DNA from: Gemmobacter aquatilis
GTDB taxonomy: Bacteria; Pseudomonadota; Alphaproteobacteria; Rhodobacterales; Rhodobacteraceae
Direction of reading: 5' to 3'
NCBI RefSeq assembly: GCF_900110025.1
Contig: NZ_FOCE01000001.1
Coordinates: 349,372 to 413,371 of the forward strand
Length of the DNA stretch: 64,000 nt
The first letter of the stretch is position 1. Every line of letters starts with the position of its first letter. The notes under the pieces were generated by a model that was given only the letters and a program-made list of their open reading frames with translations, made no database searches and had not been told where the DNA came from. The position numbers and the translations under genes are program-made. Of the stretch, positions 34,626 to 43,882 are shown in pieces.

Positions 34626-34680
34626 GCGCCCCCTGCTTCGCAGCCATCATTTCAGTGCCGCTTGTGCGACAGGGGGGCGT
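34626..34680. repeat. Inverted repeat beyond fliP
   Basis: CGCCCCCTG and, about 35 bases later, CAGGGGGGCG are complementary apart from one base. It lies just past the fliP stop codon, so it may fold at the end of the fli transcript; no T-run is seen. Confidence 0.35.
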
Positions 34681-35399
34681 CAGACGTAACTTCTGACCAA
34701 GGCGCCGGAAATCAGGCTCCAGCCGTCTGCGACGACGAAGAACGCCAGTTTGAATGGCAAGGACACGACGGAAGGGGGCACCATCATCATCCCCATCGAC
34801 ATCAGAATGGCCGCTACGACCAGATCTATGATCAGGAAAGGCAGGAAGATCAGAAAGCCGATTTCAAAGGCGCGCTGGATTTCTGACAGCAGGAACGAGG
34901 GTACGAGCAGCGAAAGCGGCGCGTCGGGTGGCGTGCTCGTCTCGCCCGGGCGCAGGGCTTGCAGCGCGGCAAAGCTGTCGGGGTCAACGCGGCCTGCCAT
35001 GAACGCCCGAAACGGCGCCAGTGTCAGGGGAATGGCCTCGGTCAGCGCGATTTCGCCGCGGCTCAGCGGCCCGGCGCCCTTGTCCCAGGCTGCCGTCAGC
35101 ACCGGGTCCATGACGAACCAGGTCAAAAATATCGCCAGGCTGACGATCAGCATGTTCGGTGGGGCCTGCTGCAGCCCGATGGCCTGCCGCAGGATCGACA
35201 GCACCGTGACGATGAATGGAAAGCAGGTCACCATGATGGCAAGGCCGGGCACGATGCTCAGCACCGTGATCAGGGCGATCAACTGGATCGACCGTGCGCC
35301 GAGTGCGCCGCTGTCCCCCAGATCAAGACCCAGATCCTGCGCCGCAACCGGCCCGGCCAGCCAAAGACCCGCCAGAGCGGCGAGCGCCAGAAGCCGCAT
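34680..35399 (-). CDS. fliP: Flagellar export gate protein FliP
   Basis: A 239-residue inner-membrane component of the flagellar type III export gate. A cleavable signal peptide (MRLLALAALAGLWLAGPVAA) precedes helices containing TCFPFIVTVLSILRQAIGLQQAPPNMLIVSLAIFLTWFVM (quoted region about residues 58-97) and the C-terminal MGMMMVPPSVVSLPFKLAFF signature. The start overlaps the fliN stop by one base (TAATG type). The last gene of the leftward fli operon. Confidence 0.96.
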   Translation of the reverse strand: MRLLALAALAGLWLAGPVAAQDLGLDLGDSGALGARSIQLIALITVLSIVPGLAIMVTCFPFIVTVLSILRQAIGLQQAPPNMLIVSLAIFLTWFVMDPVLTAAWDKGAGPLSRGEIALTEAIPLTLAPFRAFMAGRVDPDSFAALQALRPGETSTPPDAPLSLLVPSFLLSEIQRAFEIGFLIFLPFLIIDLVVAAILMSMGMMMVPPSVVSLPFKLAFFVVADGWSLISGALVRSYV

Positions 35400-35665
35400 T
35401 ACAGACCTCCGCGCAGATTGGCAACCTCGGTCAGGCGCACGGCAAGCTGACCCGCCTGATCGCCCTCCAGTTCCTGCAATTCGCCGCGCGCGATCAGCCG
35501 GTCGCCGACGTAAAGCTCCACCGGGTCATCCACCCGCCGGTCCAGCGCCAGCACCGCATCGCGCTGCAGTTTCAGCAGATCCTTGACCTGCGGACGGGCC
35601 TTGCCGACGGAGATGGTGATCTCGATCGGGACGTGGCTGAACGGCGTATCCGAAATATCGTCCAT
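35399..35665 (-). CDS. fliN: Flagellar motor switch protein FliN
   Basis: An 88-residue C-ring protein of the SpoA fold: FSHVPIEITISVGKARPQVKD, then VDDPVELYVGDRLIARGEL. It is shorter than the enteric protein (137) because the N-terminal extension is absent, as in many alphaproteobacteria. It lies 11 bp after fliH. Confidence 0.9.
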   Translation of the reverse strand: MDDISDTPFSHVPIEITISVGKARPQVKDLLKLQRDAVLALDRRVDDPVELYVGDRLIARGELQELEGDQAGQLAVRLTEVANLRGGL

Positions 35666-35676
35666 GGGCGGGCTTC

Positions 35677-36258
35677 CTACTCTGTAATACCGAAAAAGCC
35701 GCGCACTGCGGCAGTGATCTGTGCTGTGGCGCGGTCAAGGTCGATATGCGTTTCGCTGTCGCCAAGGCGCAGGTAAACTTGACCCTCGCTCAGCGTCGGC
35801 TCTTCCACGATGGCTATGGGCAGCCCGGTGGCCTGTTCCAGCAAGGCCTCGATCGCCGGGCGCGCGACGGGATTCAGCACCAGTGTGACCGGCGTTTCAG
35901 CCATTTCCTCAGCCAGCGGCATCAGGCTTTCCAGTACCGTCGGGCCTAGCGATTCACGGGCCAGTTCAGGCAAGAGATGTCCGACAACTTCTTGCAGCAG
36001 GGGGGCCAGCGCCTTGAGAACATGCGCCTGTGCCTCTTGAAAGGTGAAGCCGAGCGCCTGGATGTTTCGGGTGGCATCCGCGCGCAACTGCGCCTGCTCT
36101 TTTACTTGGGCTGCGGTGGCATCTTCCCAACCGGCGGTATACCCTTGTTCGTAGGCGTGCAGGCGGGCGTCTTCCATTGCGGCCTGATCCGTCACCACGA
36201 CATCCGCGGTCGGTGTGGCGCCGGTTGCAAAGACTTCAAGCTTCAGCCCCGCCATCAC
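35677..36258 (-). CDS. fliH: Flagellar assembly protein FliH-like
   Basis: A 193-residue protein with a central helical stretch containing AYEQGYTAGWEDATAAQ and a C-terminal SSF/V-ATPase-E-like domain ending IDLDRATAQITAAVRGF. It should regulate the export ATPase FliI; no fliI is in the window. It overlaps the fliF stop by 4 bp, and its own similarity is weaker than that of neighbours, so the name rests partly on position. Confidence 0.8.
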   Translation of the reverse strand: MMAGLKLEVFATGATPTADVVVTDQAAMEDARLHAYEQGYTAGWEDATAAQVKEQAQLRADATRNIQALGFTFQEAQAHVLKALAPLLQEVVGHLLPELARESLGPTVLESLMPLAEEMAETPVTLVLNPVARPAIEALLEQATGLPIAIVEEPTLSEGQVYLRLGDSETHIDLDRATAQITAAVRGFFGITE

Positions 36259-37862
36259 GCCGGCTCCTCTTCCGCTTCAAGCCAGCCGCGCAGGATTTCG
36301 ACCGATTCCGCCTGCCGTTCTTCGATCAGGCGGCGCAGCCGGTTCATCGGGTCCTCCGCAACCGCAAAGCCATCGGTTGTGACAAACGGCATGTCAGGCA
36401 GATCGCCGATGTCCTGAATCTCTCCGCTGACCACACGGATTCCGCTTGGGTCAGCTTCGTCCATCAGGGCCGGGGGCAGGGCAAGCGGCGCCCTATCCTG
36501 GCCGATTGCGGCACTGCGCCCGCTGCCTGCCAGAATCGGGCGCAGCACAAACAGGCCCAGCACAAGCGTCACGAGCGCGAGAACGGCCATCTGGATCACC
36601 GACATTACGTCGATCTGGCCAAGCTCCGAAAAAATTCCCACCTCGGCCAATGTGCCTTCCGCCCCCACCGGCTCGAAGGGCAGCGATTTCAGCGTCAGCA
36701 CATCCCCCCGCGCCGCATCGAAGCCCACGGCAGATCCGACCAGTTCGCGCAGCACGACCAGCTCTTCCTCAGGCCGCGCTTCCCATGTCACCGTGCCGTC
36801 TGGCGCGGTTTTCTCAACTCCGTCCACCAGAACCGCAACGCTCAGACGCCGAACGCTGCCCGGTGCGCGCAGCACTTCGCGCTGTGTTTCCGACACTTCG
36901 AAATTCACCCGCTCGCGCGTTTCGCTGTTCTGGCTTTGCCGGGTATTACCCGCCGCTGCATCGCCTTCCGGCAGATTAGAGGCGACGGTAACATCCGACT
37001 CGCCATCCCGCGACGTGCCGGATTTCTGCTGCGTTTCCGAGCTGATGGCCACCCGACCCTGGGGGTCGAAGATGCGTTCGGTGATCTGTTCCCGGTCTGT
37101 CACAAGATCGACACTCACCTCGACAACGGCATGTCCCGCGCCGACGCGCGCTTCCAGCAGACGTTCCACATTGCGGCGTAGTTCCGCTGCCCGATCCGCC
37201 CCCGCGATATTCGAAAGATCGGCGTCGTCGGCTTCCGAGATCAGTCCGCCCACCGAATCGATCACTGAAACATCTGCAGGTTGCAGGCCGGTGACGGCTG
37301 CGGCGACCAGATGTTGCAGCGCCCTGACCTGGGCTTTTGGCAGAGTTCCCGCCGCCGAGGTCACGGTGACAGAGGCCGTCGCCTGGTTATCCTGGCGGAA
37401 CGGCTGCGCCGGGGCATGGGCGATGTGGACCCGGGCAGCCTTGATTCCCGGATTTGAAAGGATGGTGCGCGCCAGCTCCCCCTCTTTCGCGCGCCAATAG
37501 GCGGCGTCGAACATTTGCGAGGTGGTGCCGAAGCCGGACAGGCCATCCAGAAGCTCATACCCGCTTGGCCCGGTGGCGGGCAGGCCTTCGGTCGCAAGCG
37601 CCATGCGGATGCTATCGCGTGCCGAGGCGTCAACCAGAATCGAGTCGCCTTTCACCTCATAAGCAACTCCCCTCTGGTCCAGCGCGGCAATCACCTCACC
37701 AGCCGCAGCGCTTTCAAGCCCCGCGTAAAGCAGTGCCATATCCTGCGCGCTCGCCAGGCGCGACAGGCCGAATACGGCCACAAACATCGCCAAAGTGGTG
37801 CCAATCACAATGATCCGCCGACGCAGATCGAGCTTGGCCCAGAGCGAAACGAGATTTTTCAC
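36255..37862 (-). CDS. fliF: Flagellar MS-ring protein FliF
   Basis: A 535-residue membrane protein. The N-terminal helix (about 18-38) is followed by the YscJ/FliF ring-building domain (LYAGLESAAAGEVIAALDQRGV, ARVHIAHAP) and the FliF C-terminal domain. A second transmembrane helix lies near 445-465, and a cytoplasmic FliG-binding tail ends the protein. It heads the fliF-H-N-P operon and is divergent from fliL, sharing a 118-bp control region with a CtrA-type box. Confidence 0.95.
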   Translation of the reverse strand: MKNLVSLWAKLDLRRRIIVIGTTLAMFVAVFGLSRLASAQDMALLYAGLESAAAGEVIAALDQRGVAYEVKGDSILVDASARDSIRMALATEGLPATGPSGYELLDGLSGFGTTSQMFDAAYWRAKEGELARTILSNPGIKAARVHIAHAPAQPFRQDNQATASVTVTSAAGTLPKAQVRALQHLVAAAVTGLQPADVSVIDSVGGLISEADDADLSNIAGADRAAELRRNVERLLEARVGAGHAVVEVSVDLVTDREQITERIFDPQGRVAISSETQQKSGTSRDGESDVTVASNLPEGDAAAGNTRQSQNSETRERVNFEVSETQREVLRAPGSVRRLSVAVLVDGVEKTAPDGTVTWEARPEEELVVLRELVGSAVGFDAARGDVLTLKSLPFEPVGAEGTLAEVGIFSELGQIDVMSVIQMAVLALVTLVLGLFVLRPILAGSGRSAAIGQDRAPLALPPALMDEADPSGIRVVSGEIQDIGDLPDMPFVTTDGFAVAEDPMNRLRRLIEERQAESVEILRGWLEAEEEPA

Positions 37863-37919
37863 GGCACGCCTCCGATTCAGGGATTCTCCCCGTCTGGGCC
37901 CAGTCTTGGCGGATGGGGC

Positions 37920-37934
37920 TTAACAATCGGTTAG
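37920..37934. promoter_or_regulatory. CtrA-type box in the fliF-fliL divergent promoter
   Basis: TTAA-CAATCGG-TTAG differs from the CtrA consensus TTAA-N7-TTAA by one base. It lies 58 bp from the fliF start and 46 bp from fliL, where it could serve either or both operons. Confidence 0.55.
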
Positions 37935-37980
37935 TGACCTTCCGGCTATAGATTTCGTCAGAGAGTTGCCGGAGGTCACC

Positions 37981-38463
37981 ATGGCAGAAGCTGCCCAGCC
38001 GCAGGATGCGGCGCCGAAAAAGAAATCCAGGATGCCGGTGCTGATTGGCGGGGGGCTTGCCCTCGTTCTTGGGGGTGTCGGGTTCTTTGCGACCTACAAG
38101 GGACTGATTTTCGGTCATGAAACGGCCCAGCACAGTGATGCGGCCACTGCACAGCCGCTGCCCGCCGTGGCCTTCGTGCCGATCGAGCCGGTGGTTGTGC
38201 AACTTGGCCCCGCAGGGCGAAACCAGAACCTGCGCCTTGTCGCGAATCTGGAGGTGTCTCCGGCTCATGCCGGTGAGGTGACGGCGATGATGCCGCGTAT
38301 TCTGGATGTGCTGAACAGCTATCTCAGGGCGGTCGAGATCGCGCAGTTGCAGGATCCCGCGGCCCTGGTGCGGATCAGGGCGCAGATTCTGCGGCGAATC
38401 CAGGTCGTGACCGGCGAAGGCCGGGTGCGTGATCTTCTGATCACCGAATTTCTGATGAACTGA
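37981..38463 (+). CDS. fliL: Flagellar basal-body protein FliL
   Basis: A 160-residue single-pass inner-membrane protein that surrounds the stator. A Lys-rich N-terminus precedes the helix MPVLIGGGLALVLGGVGFFA (about 18-37) and a periplasmic FliL domain ending RVRDLLITEFLMN. ATG 37981 has GGAGG seven bases upstream. First gene of the rightward operon. Confidence 0.92.
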   Translation: MAEAAQPQDAAPKKKSRMPVLIGGGLALVLGGVGFFATYKGLIFGHETAQHSDAATAQPLPAVAFVPIEPVVVQLGPAGRNQNLRLVANLEVSPAHAGEVTAMMPRILDVLNSYLRAVEIAQLQDPAALVRIRAQILRRIQVVTGEGRVRDLLITEFLMN

Positions 38464-38475
38464 CGGAGGCTGCGG

Positions 38476-38853
38476 ATGGATCTGATCGCCAATATTCTCA
38501 TGATCGCGGGCACCGTCGGTGTCGCGGTTTACTGCTACGTCCTCGCGGCGCGTCTCAAACGGTTTTCAACCCTTGAATCAGGAATGGGCGGGGCGATTGC
38601 CGTGCTTTCGGCGCAGGTGGATGACCTGACCCGCGCGCTGGAAAAGGCGCGCGGAACGGCCTCCGCTTCGGCGGCAACACTCGAGTCGCTGACGGTGCGT
38701 GCAGAGACGGTTGCCGCCCGGCTGGAGGTACTGCTCGCCACCATGCACGATCTGCCGGAACCGAAGCGGGAGCCGGAGCCGGATATGGGAGACCGGCGCA
38801 TCCGCTTTGTCCGCCGCCGCACGCTGCGTGATGATCTGGAGGCGGCCGAATGA
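38476..38853 (+). CDS. DUF6468-type motility-associated membrane protein
   Basis: A 125-residue protein with an N-terminal transmembrane helix (about 4-26), a coiled coil (about 40-92) and a basic C-terminus. It occupies the position between fliL and motE typical of alphaproteobacterial flagellar clusters. The motE ATG overlaps its stop by 4 bp. Function unknown. Confidence 0.75.
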   Translation: MDLIANILMIAGTVGVAVYCYVLAARLKRFSTLESGMGGAIAVLSAQVDDLTRALEKARGTASASAATLESLTVRAETVAARLEVLLATMHDLPEPKREPEPDMGDRRIRFVRRRTLRDDLEAAE

Positions 38854-39416
38854 AGATCGGGCGCAAACGTGCCGGACGGGGGACACTTTTCCTGCTCTCT
38901 GTGCTCTTGCTTGCCAGCGCGGCCCTGCGACTCGGCGCGAATATCGGCCAGGCGATCGCGGCCGAAGGCAGCAAGACCGAGGCAGGGTCTGCCCCGCTTG
39001 TCTGCCCGCAACCTCCTCTTGCCCTTGCCGAAGCCCTGTCCGCGCGCGAGGCGCGGGTGCGCACGCAGGAAACGGCGGTCGAAGAGCGTCTGGCAGCACT
39101 GGCACTGGCCGACAAGGTGATCGAATCGCGGCTTGCAAAGCTCAGGGAGGCCGAGGAAAAACTGCGCGCCACGCTTGCGATAGCGGATGGTGCGGCCGAA
39201 GGCGACCTCGCGCAGTTGACCGAGGTTTATCAGGCGATGAAACCCAAGGACGCCGCCGCCGTATTCGAGAAGATGGACGCGCAGTTTGCCGCCGGTTTCC
39301 TGGGCCGGATGCGGCCCGAATCCGCAGCGGCCGTGCTGTCGGGCATGGCGCCGGACAAGGCCTATATGATCAGCGTCCTTCTGGCGGGGCGGAATGCTTT
39401 GGCGCCAAAGGAGTGA
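38850..39416 (+). CDS. MotE-like flagellar protein
   Basis: A 188-residue protein: N-terminal signal/anchor (about 10-38), a long coiled coil (about 60-125), then an MgtE-N-like domain with YQAMKPKDAAAVFEKMD and MRPESAAAVLSGMAPDKA. This is the layout of MotE, the periplasmic chaperone of MotC in rhizobia. motC is not in the window. Confidence 0.82.
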   Translation: MKIGRKRAGRGTLFLLSVLLLASAALRLGANIGQAIAAEGSKTEAGSAPLVCPQPPLALAEALSAREARVRTQETAVEERLAALALADKVIESRLAKLREAEEKLRATLAIADGAAEGDLAQLTEVYQAMKPKDAAAVFEKMDAQFAAGFLGRMRPESAAAVLSGMAPDKAYMISVLLAGRNALAPKE

Positions 39417-39474
39417 GGGAATCTTAAGAAACGCCTGCGAGGGTGGGGGCGGATGGCAGAGGCAGGAGACCACA

Positions 39475-40344
39475 ATGTTCGGGCTTATCGGAATCGTCGT
39501 GATCTTTGTGATGGTCTTTGGCGGCTATGTCATGGCGGGCGGCAAGCTCGGGATCATCCTGAAATCGCTGCCTTACGAGATGGCAATGATCGGGGGGGCG
39601 GCGGTGGGCGCTTTCCTGCTGTCGAATGACTTGAGCGAGGTCAAACATGCCGTGAAGGACATCGGCAAAGTCTTCAAAGGGGCGAAGTGGAAACCGGTGG
39701 ACTATCGTGATTTGCTGTGCCTGCTGTTCGAACTGATCAAGGTCGCACGGTCCAACCCCGTCGCGCTTGAGGAACATATCGAAAAGCCGAACGATTCCGC
39801 GATCTTCGCGCGCTATCCCAAGATTCAGAACGACCATGACGCGGTCGATCTGATCTGCGACACCCTGCGCGCGGCCTCGATGAACTATGACGATCCGCAT
39901 CAGGTGGAGGAGGTGCTCGACAAGCGGATGGAGACGGCGCAGCACCATGCGATGCACCCGAGCCACGCGTTGCAGACTGTTGCCGACGGGCTTCCCGCCT
40001 TGGGGATCGTGGCTGCCGTTTTGGGCGTGATCAAGACTATGGGAGCCATTGATCAACCCCCCGAGGTTCTGGGAAAGATGATTGGCGGCGCGCTTGTGGG
40101 CACCTTTCTGGGTGTGTTTCTCGCCTATGGGATCGTTGGTCCCTTTGCCACGCGCATGAAGGCGGTGGTCGAGGAGGATGCGCATTTCTATCAGCTTATC
40201 CGAGAGGTTCTGGTGGCAAACTTGCACAATCACCCCGCCAACATTTGTATCGAGGTTGGGCGACAGAATACCCCTCATAGCGTTCGTCCCAGTTTTTCCG
40301 ATCTTGATGAGGCGTTGCGCGCGTTAAAGCCGGAGGCCGCATGA
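39475..40344 (+). CDS. motA: Flagellar motor stator protein MotA
   Basis: A 289-residue proton-channel stator subunit. It has four transmembrane segments (about 1-20, 33-53, 165-190, 200-222), and the ExbB-like core LPALGIVAAVLGVIKTMG with PEVLGKMIGGALVGTFLGVF. ATG 39475 was chosen from AGGCAGGAGACC upstream and because it starts on the first helix. motB is not in the window. The next gene overlaps its stop by 4 bp. Confidence 0.95.
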   Translation: MFGLIGIVVIFVMVFGGYVMAGGKLGIILKSLPYEMAMIGGAAVGAFLLSNDLSEVKHAVKDIGKVFKGAKWKPVDYRDLLCLLFELIKVARSNPVALEEHIEKPNDSAIFARYPKIQNDHDAVDLICDTLRAASMNYDDPHQVEEVLDKRMETAQHHAMHPSHALQTVADGLPALGIVAAVLGVIKTMGAIDQPPEVLGKMIGGALVGTFLGVFLAYGIVGPFATRMKAVVEEDAHFYQLIREVLVANLHNHPANICIEVGRQNTPHSVRPSFSDLDEALRALKPEAA

Positions 40345-42455
40345 TGCTTCGGGCGCTTCTGCTTGCAGTAGTGCTTTTTGCGCCGGGGCTTGCCTGGGCA
40401 GAAATTGCCAAAGTGCGATCAGGGGAGCATGCAGGATTTTCGCGCCTTGTGATCACATTGGCAGAGCCGACGCGTTGGAAGTTCGGCCGGTCAGAAGATG
40501 GATACGAGTTGCGTCTTGATCGAGCCGGGATCGTCTTCGATCTTGAACATGTATTCACCCGAATCCCGAAAACACGGATCGGCGCAGTGGCATCTGCAGG
40601 TGAAAGCCGCCTGACTGTGACGGCAAGTTGTGCATGCCATGCCGAATTCTTCGAGTTCCGGCCTGGAATCTTTGTGATTGACTTGAAAGATGGCACGCCC
40701 GCCGATGGCTCCGGGTTTGAAACTGCTCTGGAGGACAGTGTTCCGGAAAATCATGGTTCTGAAATGGCTTACGGCTGGTCGGACGCGCAGCCGATGGTAA
40801 AGCCGGGCGCTGCAGCCGAAGGGCCTGCCGCTGCGCTGCAAACAAGCATGATGCGCGAGTCGCTTTTGCGGGAACTGAGTTTGGGTGCCGCGCGCGGCCT
40901 TGTCGACATGAAACCAATTGCAGCTTCTGGCTTCGACGGGGCCGGGCAGATGACGGGACAGATTCGCATCGGCGACGACATCGGCTTCGACCCGCATCAG
41001 GGGGGTGGGATCGCGCCCATGCCAGCGCAGTCTGACATATGCATCGAGGACGCGCAGCTTGCGATGCAGGATTGGACTCGATCAGAAAGCCCGCAGGTAG
41101 AGATTGCGGGTCTGCGCGAGGGTTTGCTCAAAGAGTTCGACAAGCCGGATGTCGGCGCCGTTGAAAAGGCGGCGCAGAGCTATCTGTCTCTTGGCTTCGG
41201 CCTGGAGGCGCGACAACTCATTGCACAATTTGCGCCGGAAATGACTTCAGCGCCACTTTTGATGTCTCTTGGCGCACTTGTCGATGGAGAGCACGATCCT
41301 GCGGATACGTTCGGCGGTATGGAGAATTGTGATACTGCCGCTGCAATGTGGTCCGTCTTGGCGCGACCACATTTGCGACCGTCAGAAAGGATCAACGCTG
41401 CGGCGATCGTCCGCGCATTTTCCGTCTTGCCGCCTTGGTTACGCCGGTCCCTCGTATTGCCGCTTGGCGAACGGTTGCTGGAGCAAGGAGATCTCGAAGC
41501 TGCCCGGCGAATAAGCGATGCGGCAGACCGCGTGTCGCCGCAGGGCGTGACGGGGGCTGCCCTGATAGATGCGGAACTGCTTATGCGCGGGGGAGAGACG
41601 GCCAAGGCGCAGAAAAAGCTGCTGGCAATTGCCGGTGAACGGGGGGCGCTCGAACCGGAGGCGTTGATAGCCCATGTTGAACTTGCTGCGGCACAGAAGA
41701 GCGCAGTTTCTCCCGCGATCATCTCGGATCTGTCTGCCTTGGTGCAACAGCACAGCGGGCTGGATCTTGAGCTGCGGCTGCTCCACGCCTTGATTCTTGC
41801 CGAGGCGTTGAATGGTGATTTTGGGGCCGCAATGAAAGATGCCGAGCGTGCGCCTGAGGCGCGGGCCGAGGTTTGGTCATTGCTTGCAGAAACCGGCCCT
41901 GACACGGCGGTGTTGGAATTTGCGGTGCTTGGACAGGCGGGGCCTCGACCAGAGGTTTCGCGTGAAACCGGGATCCGGTTCGCAGAGCGTCTGGTCAGAT
42001 TGGGCTTTGGTGAAGAGGCGGCTTTGTGGCTTTCGGCTGTAGCACCTGAATCTGGAAGCAGAACGGAACAAGAGCGTTTACTTTTTGCGCGGATCGCACT
42101 GGCAGGCAGGAATGCATTGAGCGCACTGCGTCATCTGGCCGGGATTTCCAGCCCAGAAGCCACGAAGATAAGGGCCGAGGCTCAAATGCAACTCGGCGAC
42201 TTCCCGGCTGCTGCAGTGTCACTAAAACAAACGGGCGATATGGGGGCCATTGCACAAGCCACAAGGTTGTCGCAGCATTGGCAGGGCGTTGCGGCACAAG
42301 ACAATGGCGCCTGGAAAACCGCTGCATCCTTTGCGGTTTCCCAAGATGCCACCAGGGCCGATACTGAAAATGTCACACTGTCTGCGGCGGCGCGCATTGC
42401 GTCAGAGAGCCAAGCGGCGCGAGAGGCGATGGATGCCCTGCTGTCGCCGCCATGA
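40341..42455 (+). CDS. Large secreted motility-cluster protein
   Basis: A 704-residue protein with a clear Sec signal peptide (MMLRALLLAVVLFAPGLAWA). An AMIN-like N-terminal domain (about 22-120: FSRLVITLAEPTRWKFGRSEDG, IFVIDLKDG) is followed by alpha-helical, TPR-like repeats to the end. The 4-bp overlap with motA and the shared operon point to a periplasmic role in flagellar function. Similar genes follow motA in other Rhodobacteraceae, but no biochemical role is known to me. Codon use becomes slightly less GC3-biased than in its neighbours. Confidence 0.75.
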   Translation: MMLRALLLAVVLFAPGLAWAEIAKVRSGEHAGFSRLVITLAEPTRWKFGRSEDGYELRLDRAGIVFDLEHVFTRIPKTRIGAVASAGESRLTVTASCACHAEFFEFRPGIFVIDLKDGTPADGSGFETALEDSVPENHGSEMAYGWSDAQPMVKPGAAAEGPAAALQTSMMRESLLRELSLGAARGLVDMKPIAASGFDGAGQMTGQIRIGDDIGFDPHQGGGIAPMPAQSDICIEDAQLAMQDWTRSESPQVEIAGLREGLLKEFDKPDVGAVEKAAQSYLSLGFGLEARQLIAQFAPEMTSAPLLMSLGALVDGEHDPADTFGGMENCDTAAAMWSVLARPHLRPSERINAAAIVRAFSVLPPWLRRSLVLPLGERLLEQGDLEAARRISDAADRVSPQGVTGAALIDAELLMRGGETAKAQKKLLAIAGERGALEPEALIAHVELAAAQKSAVSPAIISDLSALVQQHSGLDLELRLLHALILAEALNGDFGAAMKDAERAPEARAEVWSLLAETGPDTAVLEFAVLGQAGPRPEVSRETGIRFAERLVRLGFGEEAALWLSAVAPESGSRTEQERLLFARIALAGRNALSALRHLAGISSPEATKIRAEAQMQLGDFPAAAVSLKQTGDMGAIAQATRLSQHWQGVAAQDNGAWKTAASFAVSQDATRADTENVTLSAAARIASESQAAREAMDALLSPP

Positions 42456-42859
42456 CGCTTGGCCCCGTTTCTTGTGCCAGCCTTAAGAGCGCGGCTTGTG
42501 CACAGGGCGGCCTTGATCCTGGCGTGCAGTCCCTGAGCCTGCAAAGCGGGATGCTCGTTCCAAGATCAGCGGATCCACCACAGTCTCTTGCTTCGCCAGC
42601 CTTCCGGCGCAACAAGCATTTCCTGCGCGCACCCTGCCGACATCTTGCGCGCCTGCGGTGCGATGGATTGTGCGCGGCCAGCTTCATGGCGTTTCTTTCA
42701 GGTCTTTCGGCACTGAGAAGCGCTGCCCGGACGCGTGCGGTATCGGCCCATGAGTGAAGGTGCGCCGAAGCGATGCGCCCCGGCTGAGGGACTGTCATTC
42801 CTGCCATTGCGGCCAGCGCCCGCACCAAAGGCGCGACCGACAACTTGCCGACGGCGGAA
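42456..42859. other. No supportable gene
   Basis: About 400 bp beyond the motility operon. A 101-codon plus frame starts at 42452, overlapping the preceding stop, and a 173-codon minus frame spans most of it. Both are rich in Cys/Arg/Ser, lack family similarity or good codon use, and oppose each other. It could be decayed coding sequence. Confidence 0.4.
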
Positions 42860-42991
42860 TTATTTCTTTTTCTTCGGCGCGACCGTAGCGGCAAGAGATC
42901 CTTTTTCGAAAAGCGTGGCTGCGACGGGCGCAGCCTTTACTTGCTTGGGCTTCTTCGTTTCGCGGTTACCGCGCTTGTTTTCCTTCGCCAC
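42860..42991 (-). CDS. Small lysine-rich protein, GTG start
   Basis: A 43-residue basic protein: MAKENKRGNRETKKPKQVKA at the start and VAPKKKK at the end. It begins with GTG 42991, with AAAGGA seven bases upstream. The MAK-x(3-4)-R-x-NRE-x-KKPK opening is that of a small protein found widely in alphaproteobacteria, with unknown role. Easy to miss because of its length and GTG start. Confidence 0.7.
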   Translation of the reverse strand: MAKENKRGNRETKKPKQVKAAPVAATLFEKGSLAATVAPKKKK

Positions 42992-43344
42992 GAGAATATC
43001 CTTTGTTTTCCGGCGTTTGACCGCGGATGTAGAAATGTGTCCCCTGCAGGTCGCAAGGTGGACGGGGTTGTTCGGCAGAAACCGGCAATTGCAACCAATC
43101 CTCGCAAGGGGCCAGCAATTTCGGGATGTCAGGCAAGCCAGATCTGGCAGAACGTTCTCAATGCCGAACCAAGCGTCGTCCCATCAACATGGGGTGTCTG
43201 GTCCAGCAAGACAAGTCATACCGTTGCATAGGCCGACAGAGCGCACCATGCCGACCTGTACGGCGGATACCGGAATCGCGGCCGATGATCACGTCTCGAT
43301 TTCGGCAGCGCCGCAAGCGATCAACTGGGAACGGCGGCTCATCT
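42992..43344. other. No supportable gene
   Basis: About 350 bp between the small lysine-rich gene and the cytochrome c 3' end. A 210-codon plus frame crosses it but continues antisense through the lysine-rich gene and looks random. It presumably holds the promoter of the small gene; I see no terminator or repeat. Confidence 0.4.
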
Positions 43345-43845
43345 TTACTCTGGAAAGGCCACGGTAAAGTAGGGTGCAACCGCATGGGCCGCGTCTGGCG
43401 CGGGGTCGGGTACGGAATGTGCCACGGCGGGTTGAGCACGCAGAAAGGCCACGATCGCGCGGGCATCGTCATCGCTCAGCGCGGCATAGGCGGGCCAGGG
43501 CATCGCCGGGGCCAGTATCCGGCCATCGGGGCGGATCCCACGGCGCAAAGCGTCGGTCACCTCTGCGTCAGTCCAGGCGCCGATACCCGTGGCATCCGGT
43601 GTCAGGTTCGGCCCCCAGAAAATGCCGAGCCCGGGGATGTCGAAGCCAATTGAACCGCCGCTTAGCCCTTTCTCGGGCATGGGTGCACCATCGGCGCCGC
43701 GCGGGCTGTGGCAATCCGCGCAGGCCATGATCCGCACAAGATAGGCGCCGCGGGCAAGGGCATCGGTTTGCGGCGTTGCCGTGGCAGGAACCGATGATGC
43801 CACAAGGGCAAGGCTGCAGGTGAAGGCAAGAAGGGGGCGGGTCAT
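43345..43845 (-). CDS. Secreted mono-haem cytochrome c
   Basis: A 166-residue periplasmic cytochrome. It has a Sec signal peptide (MTRPLLAFTCSLALVASSVPATA), the haem motif CADCH, NLTPDATGIGAW, and a candidate axial Met in PAMPWPAYAALSD, as in small cytochromes c attached to dehydrogenases. It starts 37 bp after the FMO-like gene and is probably co-transcribed. Its redox partner is unknown. Confidence 0.85.
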   Translation of the reverse strand: MTRPLLAFTCSLALVASSVPATATPQTDALARGAYLVRIMACADCHSPRGADGAPMPEKGLSGGSIGFDIPGLGIFWGPNLTPDATGIGAWTDAEVTDALRRGIRPDGRILAPAMPWPAYAALSDDDARAIVAFLRAQPAVAHSVPDPAPDAAHAVAPYFTVAFPE

Positions 43846-43882
43846 GACGAACTCTCTGACAGGGTGAGGGGGCAGGCCGAAA

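Noticed and set aside
42735..43367. 210-codon plus frame
   Set aside because: Overlaps the small lysine-rich gene and shows no plausible domain, ribosome site or codon bias.
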